From: Candidatus Babeliales bacterium
GTDB taxonomy: Bacteria; Babelota; Babeliae; Babelales; JANWKD01
Direction: 5' to 3'
DNA: 6,115 bases
Assembly (NCBI GenBank): GCA_025451595.1
Contig: JANWKD010000102.1
Coordinates: 1-6,115, forward strand
In this document: piece after piece, positions 1 to 5,029 of the stretch
Numbering within the stretch: position 1 is the stretch's first letter
How the letters are laid out: each line of letters opens with the position of its first letter
Notes under the pieces: model-generated
What the model was told of the DNA's origin: nothing
Seen by the model: only the letters and a program-made list of their open reading frames with translations
The model's database searches: none
Translations under genes and position numbers: made by a program

Positions 1-16
1 AAAAACGACCTGTCAT

Positions 17-40
17 CTTTGGCTTCAAAGCCAGAGTTTT
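17..40 (+). terminator. Possible intrinsic terminator of a gene left of the window
   Basis: CTTTGGCT (17-24) pairs with AGCCAGAG (29-36) over eight positions, one of them a T-G wobble, around a TCAA loop, and is followed by TTTT (37-40). The core resembles the much stronger hairpin at 1096-1128 (GGCT, CAA-type loop, AGCC, then TTTT), which supports a terminator role. The T tract is short and soon turns into CTGGGG, so it would be weak. No plus-strand frame has a stop before the hairpin, so the terminated gene would have to end left of position 1. Otherwise the hairpin lies inside a coding tail. Confidence 0.4.
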
Positions 41-63
41 CTGGGGATAAAATAAATCAATAG

Positions 64-69
64 TATAAT
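64..69 (+). promoter_or_regulatory. Candidate -10 box for the SPFH gene
   Basis: A perfect TATAAT lies 26 bases before the ATG of the stomatin-like gene. No convincing -35 hexamer sits 16-18 bases upstream: that stretch reads around TCTGGGG. This could be a weak or activator-assisted sigma70-type promoter. The possible terminator just before it favours independent transcription of the gene. Confidence 0.4.
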
Positions 70-95
70 ATCTTAACGGCAGAAAGGATTGAACC

Positions 96-1082
96 ATGAT
101 CCCAATTGAATTTTTACCAGTAATACTTGGTTTTGCTATACTAGCTCTGTTAGTTGTTTTAGTAAAATCAGTTTACGTAGTGCAACAAGCAGAAACCATA
201 ATTATTGAGCGACTGGGTAAATTTGATCGCATTTTAAAGCCTGGCATACATATAATAGTTCCCTTTGTTGAGCAACCACGCCAAGTATTATGGAGTTATA
301 TAACGAGTGAAGGCCCGAATAATACCTATTATCGTTACTCTCGCGTTATTAATCGTATAGATCTTCGAGAAACGGTTCTTGATTTTCCCAAGCAAAATGT
401 AATTACCAAAGATAATGTAACTATGGAAATTAATGCGCTTATGTATTATCAAATCACTGACCCTAAAGCTGCAGTTTACGAAGTGGCCAATTTATCAGAA
501 GCTATCGAAAAATTGACTCAAACTACATTGCGTAACGTGATTGGTGCTATGGATTTAGATGAATCGTTAGTATCACGAGATATTATTAACGAGCGATTAC
601 GACTTATATTAGATGAAGCTAGCGATAAATGGGGAGTAAAGGTAAATCGTGTAGAATTGCAAGAAGTAAATCCTCCACATGATATTAGAATAGCTATGGA
701 AAAACAGATGCGTGCAGAACGTGATCGTCGTGCAGTTATCTTAGAGGCAGAGGGTAAAAAAAGTGCTTCAATTTTAGAAGCCCAAGGCCAGCGCGAATCA
801 CAGGTTTTACGCGCGCAGGGTGACGCAGAAGCTAAAATATTAAATGCAGAAGGCGACGCGCAAGCGCGGTTAAAAATGGCTCAAGCTGAAGCGCAAACTA
901 TAGAGTTAATTCAAAAAGCATCGGGCCAAGAAAATCCATTAAATTATTTAATTGCAATGCAATATATCAAAACCTTGCCGGTATTGACTGAAGGGAAAAA
1001 TGATAAGCTGGTTGTTATTCCCTATGAAGCTTCATCATTAATTGGTAGCTTATCGGCTATTAAGACTATGTTTGAAAAGTAA
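96..1082 (+). CDS. Stomatin/QmcA-like SPFH (band 7) membrane protein
   Basis: This is a membrane-anchored SPFH-domain protein of the stomatin/prohibitin/QmcA type. Such proteins form oligomeric scaffolds in membrane microdomains and often work with an NfeD partner or with membrane proteases. The 328 residues (E. coli QmcA is about 305) show one N-terminal membrane helix (about 6-24), then the SPFH core: VVQQAETIIIERLGKF, LKPGIHIIVPF, LDFPKQNVITKDNV (95-108) and the YEVANLSEAIEKLTQTTLRNVIG stretch in 128-150. A charged coiled-coil follows with four 11-residue repeats (216-259). The C-terminus has the QmcA-like IPYEASSLIGSLSAI signature (308-322). An extra tyrosine-rich segment of about 20 residues (63-84) separates the PF(V) motif from the RIDLRET strand and is absent from E. 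coli QmcA. The ATG at 96 follows AAAGGA (83-88) with 7-base spacing. No NfeD gene is visible, but the upstream neighbour is outside the window. The family is very secure; the cellular role is not. Confidence 0.95.
   Translation: MIPIEFLPVILGFAILALLVVLVKSVYVVQQAETIIIERLGKFDRILKPGIHIIVPFVEQPRQVLWSYITSEGPNNTYYRYSRVINRIDLRETVLDFPKQNVITKDNVTMEINALMYYQITDPKAAVYEVANLSEAIEKLTQTTLRNVIGAMDLDESLVSRDIINERLRLILDEASDKWGVKVNRVELQEVNPPHDIRIAMEKQMRAERDRRAVILEAEGKKSASILEAQGQRESQVLRAQGDAEAKILNAEGDAQARLKMAQAEAQTIELIQKASGQENPLNYLIAMQYIKTLPVLTEGKNDKLVVIPYEASSLIGSLSAIKTMFEK
741..872 (+). repeat. Four tandem 11-residue (hendecad) repeats in the SPFH coiled coil
   Basis: Residues 216-259 of the stomatin-like protein are four consecutive 11-residue units, each starting with Leu and carrying an (E/R/N)A(E/Q)G core: LEAEGKKSASI, LEAQGQRESQV, LRAQGDAEAKI, LNAEGDAQARL. 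The repeat is clear in protein but diverged in DNA, so it is an old structural repeat and not a recent slippage array. Hendecad periodicity suits the long helical section that follows SPFH domains in stomatins and flotillins. Confidence 0.8.
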
Positions 1083-1095
1083 ACGTTGAAAAGCA

Positions 1096-1128
1096 TTAAA
1101 ACTGAGGGCTCAAAGCCCTCAGTTTTAA
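1096..1128. terminator. Bidirectional terminator between convergent genes
   Basis: There is a perfect 15-bp stem: positions 1096-1110 pair with 1114-1128 around a CAA loop. The core is CTGAGGGCT/AGCCCTCAG, flanked by AAAA on the left and TTTT on the right. Each strand therefore reads a GC-rich hairpin followed by T residues. It starts 13 bases after the SPFH stop and lies 8 bases past the end of the convergent 69-residue gene, so it can serve both. Confidence 0.9.
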
Positions 1129-1136
1129 AAAAGACT

Positions 1137-1346
1137 TTATTCTTCGTCTTCTTGACGACCAGATTGTGCTGATTTTTTTGATTGGCCATGCTTTTGGGAA
1201 CCAAAGCTACCTTGATATTGTTCTTTTTCGTTTTGTCCAGCTTGTTTATTATATCCTTGTTGTCCTTGATGACCTTGACTACCAGCTTGTTTTTGGCTTG
1301 CGTTGTTATGCTGGCCTGCTTGAGAATGCTTATTTTCTTTTGCCAT
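1137..1346 (-). CDS. Small disordered Q/G/K-rich hydrophilin-like protein
   Basis: This encodes 69 residues with extreme composition: 16 Gln, 10 Gly, 8 Lys and 4 His, and no Leu, Ile, Val, Thr, Pro, Cys or Trp. It has no signal peptide and no membrane segment, and should be intrinsically disordered and cytoplasmic. Irregular QAG/QG(Q) units recur in the middle (about 9-52), and it ends in an acidic tail, QEDEE. Gly above 6% plus very high hydrophilicity matches the definition of hydrophilins (LEA-like, GsiB-like stress proteins), but no KGG or GsiB repeat is present, so this is a compositional analogy only. Reality is supported by AAGGAG (1355-1360) 8 bases before the ATG, the shared terminator directly downstream, and a sequence bias unlike random translation. 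Nucleic-acid binding or desiccation/osmotic protection are possible roles. The A/T-rich upstream stretch 1381-1410 could hold a promoter, but none is clear. Confidence 0.8.
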   Translation of the reverse strand: MAKENKHSQAGQHNNASQKQAGSQGHQGQQGYNKQAGQNEKEQYQGSFGSQKHGQSKKSAQSGRQEDEE

Positions 1347-1353
1347 GGTGATA

Positions 1354-1360
1354 TCTCCTT
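1354..1360 (-). promoter_or_regulatory. Ribosome binding site of the 69-residue gene
   Basis: Read on the minus strand this is AAGGAGA, placed 7 bases before the ATG at 1346 (8 bases if AAGGAG is taken as the core). It is a strong site for so small a gene and is one of the main reasons to accept the ORF as real. Confidence 0.75.
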
Positions 1361-1438
1361 TGTTTGTTTTGTTTTGTTATATAATACTATAGGTTGGCGC
1401 CTACTTAACTATTAGTATGGCAAGAAAAGCATCTTAAA

Positions 1439-1463
1439 ATCAATAAAAATTTTCTATTAGAAA
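1439..1463 (-). terminator. Weak candidate terminator of the 730-residue gene
   Basis: On the minus strand a TTTCT/AGAAA hairpin with a three-base AAT loop (1451-1463) is followed by ATTTTTATTGATTTT. The stem is short and wholly A/T-rich except for one pair, so it is marginal. A 10-bp palindrome, AACAGCTGTT (1462-1471), lies just upstream and overlaps it. No better terminator exists between this gene and the next minus-strand gene, so readthrough into the 69-residue gene is possible. Confidence 0.3.
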
Positions 1464-1484
1464 CAGCTGTTGAGGGTTTTAGGT

Positions 1485-3677
1485 TTAGAAATGAGAGCTT
1501 TTTTGCCCTTTTTTAATAGTTTTGTTTAAGTTTTCAATAAAAATATCAGTTTCTAATGGTGTTACTTCTAAACCAAAATCATAAGGCCAATCAGTAGAAT
1601 TTCGTGATTGCTCTAATCGCTCAATACGATTAAACCAAATTCCATCATGATTATTTGATAGCGTATCAATAAGATTGAAATCAGGTATAGTTCTGATTTT
1701 TGATAGCAACATTACTGGTAAATGCAATAAGTAGACATTTTTGTTATTAAGCCATTGCTTATGACGTTGATATTCATTGTTAAATGAGGCATATATTATT
1801 GGCTCTTTTGGCGTGCTTAATCCCGACAGAAAGCCGCAATAAAACCAATTAGAAGGGAGCGTAAGATTATAAACGGCAACAATTGCCTCTGGTAATACTT
1901 GTTTAATATATTGTTTGATCGACTTACCAATATCTTTTGCGCCACTGCTCAGTATTTGAAAATATTGAGCAAACAGCTTATTGGTATGCAAATAACGAAC
2001 TCGATCCTCAAGTGAACGAGCGGTTGCTGCTTGTGCATCATTTTGTTTATTGCAATAAAATTGCCAAGATAAATCTGAAAAATCCATTAATGGTAAGTAT
2101 TGGCCTGTCTGATCCTGCGCATGATACATTTCTAAATCAAGAAATATGCCAGCTATTGGCACGCCGTTGCCAATCCGTTGCCACTGGGTAATGAAATGAG
2201 TCAATACGTCAATGAGTTCGGTCCTCCAAAGATTGGCATAATCAAGTGGGCTTGGTATTTTTGTATAGGTATTACCAAATACGTCAGTCGCAATGTTTTG
2301 TACTTTTTGTTGAGCAAAGTTGCTCGTAATATCAGTACCTATAAAAATCTTTGGAATCGGTTGGTTTAGTTCCTTTGATTTTTGTTGTAAAGCTTGAGTA
2401 AAGGTATTTATTCGTTGCAAAAATGCTTCTTTTTGGTCTTTTTTTATACCATGTATACTTAAATACCATTCTGGATTTAACTCAATCCAAATGAGATTTA
2501 ATCCCGTTTTTAATATATGCTCAGCTGCTTGCAACTCCTTATCCTTGTATGCATCAAGACCAGTCCATCCGCACCAAATTCCTTGCTGGGTCCAATCGTA
2601 ATGGCAAGCAAGAGTTATCATCTCGTTTCCAGAGATATTGGATGCAGAGAGCGGTATATTCTCTGTATTCCACCATTTGTTTTTAAGATATTGCAGTAAT
2701 TTATTCATCTTACCCAGGATACTTTTTGAAGGTTCTATGGGAATTCCATTCATTTTTTGTTCTAAATGGCTGGAGTTGCTTTCAGATACTGAGACTTTCA
2801 AGCCGTTCTGGGAGTTCATTTGCTTTGCAATAAATTGAATATTATTTTGAAGCTCATTGAATAGCTCTTGCCTTAAAGAAGTATCGATAGGGTTTAATAA
2901 AAAATTTTCTTGAATATCACCAAAGGTTATAAATGAGTTCTTGGCAATAAAATAGTGATTGTTTATTGAGGGATTGCACATATAAAGGGCTGTGGGTATT
3001 AGGTTTTTTAAGAATTGGTTTTGTTGTAAAGCTGAATGAGGTAAAGGCAAGGTTTGTGCAATTAAGTTACCAGTTTTTGGATCAGTCAATGTTATATTAA
3101 AATCGTTCTTGTTTTTTTCAAGAGCATCGGTTTTTCTGCATAATAACGACGTATGATACCCACAACTTTTTTGAGCATCGCCAGTGAGCATCTGGGATAG
3201 CGTTAAACGAAGAATTGGCTCAATCAACTGTTTCGTTTGCTCATCATAGAAATGCCACTGATGTAACAGAAATTGCATTAATGAATAGACTGCAACGTGA
3301 TTGTTGACAGAGGGAAGCAAAATACCGATAAGCATATTATTTTTTTTAGATAATTGCGTTACAGTTTCTAGTGCTGAACGCACCAGTGGATGTTTAACTG
3401 TTTTTTCTGTTTGAAGATCAAGTGCCAGTTTTCTTAAAAACAAGCCATCAAGCGATAGAATGACACCCGAATATTGGTCAAGCCAAGTTGGTTCAGCAGG
3501 TAGTTCATAAAATGGCTTAATATCTATTTCAAGACCATGCTGCTTTGCTATGGCAATGAAGCTGTCATAGCAGTAAGGATTAGCACCAGCAGTATCAATA
3601 AAAAGTATTTTAGATGCTTTCGCGTATAAAGAATTGGTAAGAACCGTTAATAATATTACCGCTAATGCAATTTTCAT
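1485..3677 (-). CDS. Exported 730-residue protein, possible TIM-barrel (glycosidase-like) enzyme
   Basis: I do not recognise a named family. Residues 1-21 are a signal peptide (MKIALAVILLTVL, likely cut after A19-K20-A21), so the mature protein should be periplasmic or secreted. Residues 23-130 look like an alpha/beta domain: strand KILFIDTAG, then YSGVILSLDG (69-78) and MLIGILLPS (115-123), as in Rossmann or class I GATase-like folds. About 131-345 is a less regular linker region. From 353 on, hydrophobic strands alternate with helices as in a TIM barrel: MITLACHYDW, LNLIWIELNPEW (393-404), IPKIFIGTDI (441-450), IAGIFLDLEMY (508-518), AIVAVYNLTL (598-607), PIIYASFNNEY (626-636), VYLLHLPVMLL, and DGIWFNRIERLE. 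Acidic residues at strand ends (E399, D514, E516, E635) would suit glycosidase catalysis, but this is inference. AGAAAGG (3684-3690) precedes the ATG by 6 bases. No frameshift is visible. Confidence 0.85.
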   Translation of the reverse strand: MKIALAVILLTVLTNSLYAKASKILFIDTAGANPYCYDSFIAIAKQHGLEIDIKPFYELPAEPTWLDQYSGVILSLDGLFLRKLALDLQTEKTVKHPLVRSALETVTQLSKKNNMLIGILLPSVNNHVAVYSLMQFLLHQWHFYDEQTKQLIEPILRLTLSQMLTGDAQKSCGYHTSLLCRKTDALEKNKNDFNITLTDPKTGNLIAQTLPLPHSALQQNQFLKNLIPTALYMCNPSINNHYFIAKNSFITFGDIQENFLLNPIDTSLRQELFNELQNNIQFIAKQMNSQNGLKVSVSESNSSHLEQKMNGIPIEPSKSILGKMNKLLQYLKNKWWNTENIPLSASNISGNEMITLACHYDWTQQGIWCGWTGLDAYKDKELQAAEHILKTGLNLIWIELNPEWYLSIHGIKKDQKEAFLQRINTFTQALQQKSKELNQPIPKIFIGTDITSNFAQQKVQNIATDVFGNTYTKIPSPLDYANLWRTELIDVLTHFITQWQRIGNGVPIAGIFLDLEMYHAQDQTGQYLPLMDFSDLSWQFYCNKQNDAQAATARSLEDRVRYLHTNKLFAQYFQILSSGAKDIGKSIKQYIKQVLPEAIVAVYNLTLPSNWFYCGFLSGLSTPKEPIIYASFNNEYQRHKQWLNNKNVYLLHLPVMLLSKIRTIPDFNLIDTLSNNHDGIWFNRIERLEQSRNSTDWPYDFGLEVTPLETDIFIENLNKTIKKGQKSSHF

Positions 3678-3705
3678 ACGCTACCTTTCTTCATTTCTCT
3701 TTTTG

Positions 3706-3735
3706 AGAATACAATTTATTAAATCCAAATAGCAA
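3706..3735 (-). promoter_or_regulatory. Tentative promoter of the 730-residue gene
   Basis: On the minus strand TTGCTA (3730-3735) and TATTCT (3706-3711) are separated by 18 bases and lie about 30-60 bases before the start codon. Both hexamers are partial matches in A/T-rich sequence. The strong terminator just upstream (3760-3797) makes a separate promoter necessary somewhere in this 80-base gap. Confidence 0.3.
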
Positions 3736-3759
3736 TATAAAAATAGGCAATAAAAAGAA

Positions 3760-3797
3760 AAGCTGAGCTACGGTATATTTTTTCGTAAGCTCAGCTT
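3760..3797 (-). terminator. Intrinsic terminator of the two-gene exported-protein unit
   Basis: AAGCTGAGCT (3760-3769) pairs perfectly with 3788-3797. After a one-base bulge (3787), ACG (3770-3772) pairs with CGT (3784-3786), closing an 11-base loop. Read on the minus strand, the hairpin is followed by TTCTTTTTATTG, a good U tract. It begins 13 bases past the stop of the 127-residue gene and separates that unit from the 730-residue gene. Confidence 0.85.
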
Positions 3798-3810
3798 GTA
3801 ATGTATTTAA

Positions 3811-4194
3811 TTACGCAGGTTTATATTGAAAACGAGAAAGCTCTTCAAGAAGTTTTAAAACGGCAATTTTTGTGCGAACAGAATGTGAGCGTTTCATGAT
3901 CGTGTTCGCAATGTTGACAATGCCATCAATAATTTGACCGGCATTTTGTTTGGCTTGCGTTAAATCTTCAGGATTTAACAATATTTTGCCAAAGCCTGCC
4001 AATATATTCAAAAAATGCCCAAATATTTCTTGGTCGCGTTTATCTTCATCAGTGCTGTTATTATTTTGAAGCATTGGTATTGGCATAGGGACAAAAACCG
4101 GCGTTTGGTTATGATTGGGCATCTTGCGAGGTGCGGTAATAAGTGAAGTGATAAAACAAAGTGGTATGAGAACTAAAACAAAAAAAGCCTTCAT
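3811..4194 (-). CDS. Small exported protein of unknown function (127 residues)
   Basis: No family recognised. The frame stays open to an ATG at 4254, but I choose the ATG at 4194. AGGAGA (4201-4206) lies 6 bases before it, and the product then begins directly with a signal peptide (MKAFFVLVLIPLCFITSLITA, residues 1-21), whereas the longer form would put 20 charged residues in front. An ATG at 4200 abuts the Shine-Dalgarno site and is unlikely. The mature part has a Pro/Met stretch, PVFVPMPIPM (32-41), an Asn/Asp-rich charged linker (44-54) and two helical segments (about 56-73 and 78-120), the second amphipathic and basic. The single Cys (C13) lies inside the signal, not at a lipobox. It sits 68 bases after the 223-residue exported protein with a shared downstream terminator, so the two are probably cotranscribed. 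Confidence 0.75.
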   Translation of the reverse strand: MKAFFVLVLIPLCFITSLITAPRKMPNHNQTPVFVPMPIPMLQNNNSTDEDKRDQEIFGHFLNILAGFGKILLNPEDLTQAKQNAGQIIDGIVNIANTIMKRSHSVRTKIAVLKLLEELSRFQYKPA

Positions 4195-4200
4195 CAACAT

Positions 4201-4206
4201 TCTCCT
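4201..4206 (-). promoter_or_regulatory. Ribosome binding site that sets the start at 4194
   Basis: The minus strand reads AGGAGA here, 6 bases before the ATG at 4194 and immediately against the in-frame ATG at 4200. The first spacing is normal and the second is not workable. A far upstream in-frame ATG at 4254 has no comparable site. Confidence 0.7.
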
Positions 4207-4262
4207 GAAAATGAGTTTTTTCTCAAGATACTGTTGGCGAAGGCTAAAATACAAGGGTTAAA

Positions 4263-4934
4263 TTATTTACCGTTATTATTATAAATCACTTTTTTATGTG
4301 AATCCGTATAAATAGAGATTCTGGTTAAAATTTTATTATTATTCTCTAATGCTGATTGGATACCTATGAGTGACATTTGGCGATTGCATTTTGGTAATTG
4401 ACCAAATCCAAATCCAGCGAGCCCAGCTGTTGCAAACACCTTAGCGGCAGTACAATTTTCCTGATAAAGAGAATAAGCAATTAACGGAACGCTCAAAGCG
4501 GTAACTATGCTGCCTAAAGGACAATATGGAGCAACTTTTTTCATGATCGCAAGTTTATACTTATTTGCTGTGTTTAATTCTTCATTTATAGCTTCATTTT
4601 CTGAGTTAATTTTGTCAATCATTACACATTTGTATTTTTCAATAAGCTTTACGTTTCCACATATTTTATTTATTATTTCGCTGGCATTAGATGGCGTATG
4701 GTGTGTGATTTCAGAAAAAATTATTCCTAGATGATTTTTATTTAAATCTGAAATAGGAAAATCGCCCTTGATAAAACGATGGAAAACATTTGGCGTTAAC
4801 AGTTTAAAGCTGCCTGGACTATCAAAGCTATGACCGTTTAACAAATCTTCAGCTGTTTTTTCGGCAGATTTTAAACCGCTAAAACTAACCAATCCAAGCG
4901 CTAAAAGTATAAAAGTAGTGATATAATTTTTCAT
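4263..4934 (-). CDS. Exported/membrane protein of unknown function (223 residues)
   Basis: No family recognised. The N-terminus (MKNYITTFILLALGLVSFSG) is a signal peptide or uncleaved anchor; the cleavage site, somewhere in 19-24, is unclear, and no lipobox Cys is present. Residues about 29-90 are soluble and mixed. About 95-132 is charged and helical, possibly a short coiled coil. Two hydrophobic stretches follow: GSIVTALSVPLIAYSLY (141-157) and a Gly/Ala-rich one, AAKVFATAGLAGFGFG (163-178). They could form a membrane hairpin. Five Cys (92, 103, 138, 161, 183) could form disulphides if exported; C138 and C161 flank the first hydrophobic stretch and C183 follows the second. The C-terminus is Asn-rich. 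Start choice is firm: AGGAGG (4940-4945) lies 5 bases before the ATG. It is the first gene of a probable two-gene unit with the 127-residue exported protein. Confidence 0.8.
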   Translation of the reverse strand: MKNYITTFILLALGLVSFSGLKSAEKTAEDLLNGHSFDSPGSFKLLTPNVFHRFIKGDFPISDLNKNHLGIIFSEITHHTPSNASEIINKICGNVKLIEKYKCVMIDKINSENEAINEELNTANKYKLAIMKKVAPYCPLGSIVTALSVPLIAYSLYQENCTAAKVFATAGLAGFGFGQLPKCNRQMSLIGIQSALENNNKILTRISIYTDSHKKVIYNNNGK

Positions 4935-4939
4935 AATAA

Positions 4940-4945
4940 CCTCCT
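4940..4945 (-). promoter_or_regulatory. Consensus Shine-Dalgarno of the 223-residue gene
   Basis: The minus strand reads a full AGGAGG, 5 bases before the ATG at 4934. It is the strongest ribosome binding site in the window and suggests efficient translation of this unrecognised exported protein. Confidence 0.8.
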
Positions 4946-4952
4946 ATAAATT

Positions 4953-4997
4953 CTTATATCTATACTTCTAAATTAGCACAAAAAATAAAAAATGCAA
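4953..4997 (-). promoter_or_regulatory. Candidate promoter region of the exported-protein unit
   Basis: Two overlapping sigma70-like arrangements are visible on the minus strand. One is TTGTGC (4976-4981), 17 bases, TATAAG (4953-4958), which would give a very short leader. The other is TTGCAT (4992-4997), 16 bases, TAATTT (4970-4975). The 95-base gap after the CorC-type gene has T-rich runs but no clear hairpin, so some readthrough from upstream is also possible. Confidence 0.35.
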
Positions 4998-5029
4998 CAA
5001 CTTTTTATTCTATTTGAATTTTTGAAGTG

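Noticed and set aside
1..63. Plus-strand open frame entering from the left edge and ending TAG at 61-63
   Set aside because: All three plus frames are open for 45-60 bases here, so openness means little. The 20-residue tail matches nothing I know, and the hairpin at 17-36 suggests the upstream gene has already ended. A real coding tail cannot be excluded.
1022..1204. Minus-strand frame of 60 codons overlapping the SPFH 3' end
   Set aside because: It runs across the strong terminator and the end of a secure SPFH gene on the other strand, and no supporting signal is visible.
1182..1415. Plus-strand frame of 77 codons rich in Leu/Phe, resembling a membrane protein
   Set aside because: It is the antisense of the Q/G-rich 69-residue gene and its upstream region; Gln/Lys codons read backwards give Leu/Phe. 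It has no ribosome binding site, while the minus-strand gene has one and a terminator. The overlapping frame 1166-1351 is rejected for the same reason.
1384..1418. Inverted repeat ATACTA...TAGTAT around GGCGCC upstream of the 69-residue gene, as a possible operator
   Set aside because: The arms are only 6 bases, 23 bases apart, in A/T-rich DNA, and the GGCGCC centre does not extend symmetrically. Chance is sufficient.
1937..2838. Several plus-strand frames of 60-84 codons
   Set aside because: All are antisense shadows inside the 730-residue minus-strand gene, without ribosome binding sites or recognisable content.
4212..4225. TGAG-T6-CTCA hairpin beside the ribosome binding site of the 127-residue gene, as a regulatory element
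   Set aside because: A four-base stem is too weak to claim a function.
4507..4734. Plus-strand frame of 75 codons with hydrophobic character
   Set aside because: Antisense to the charged helical part of the 223-residue gene, which has a consensus ribosome binding site and a signal peptide on its own strand.
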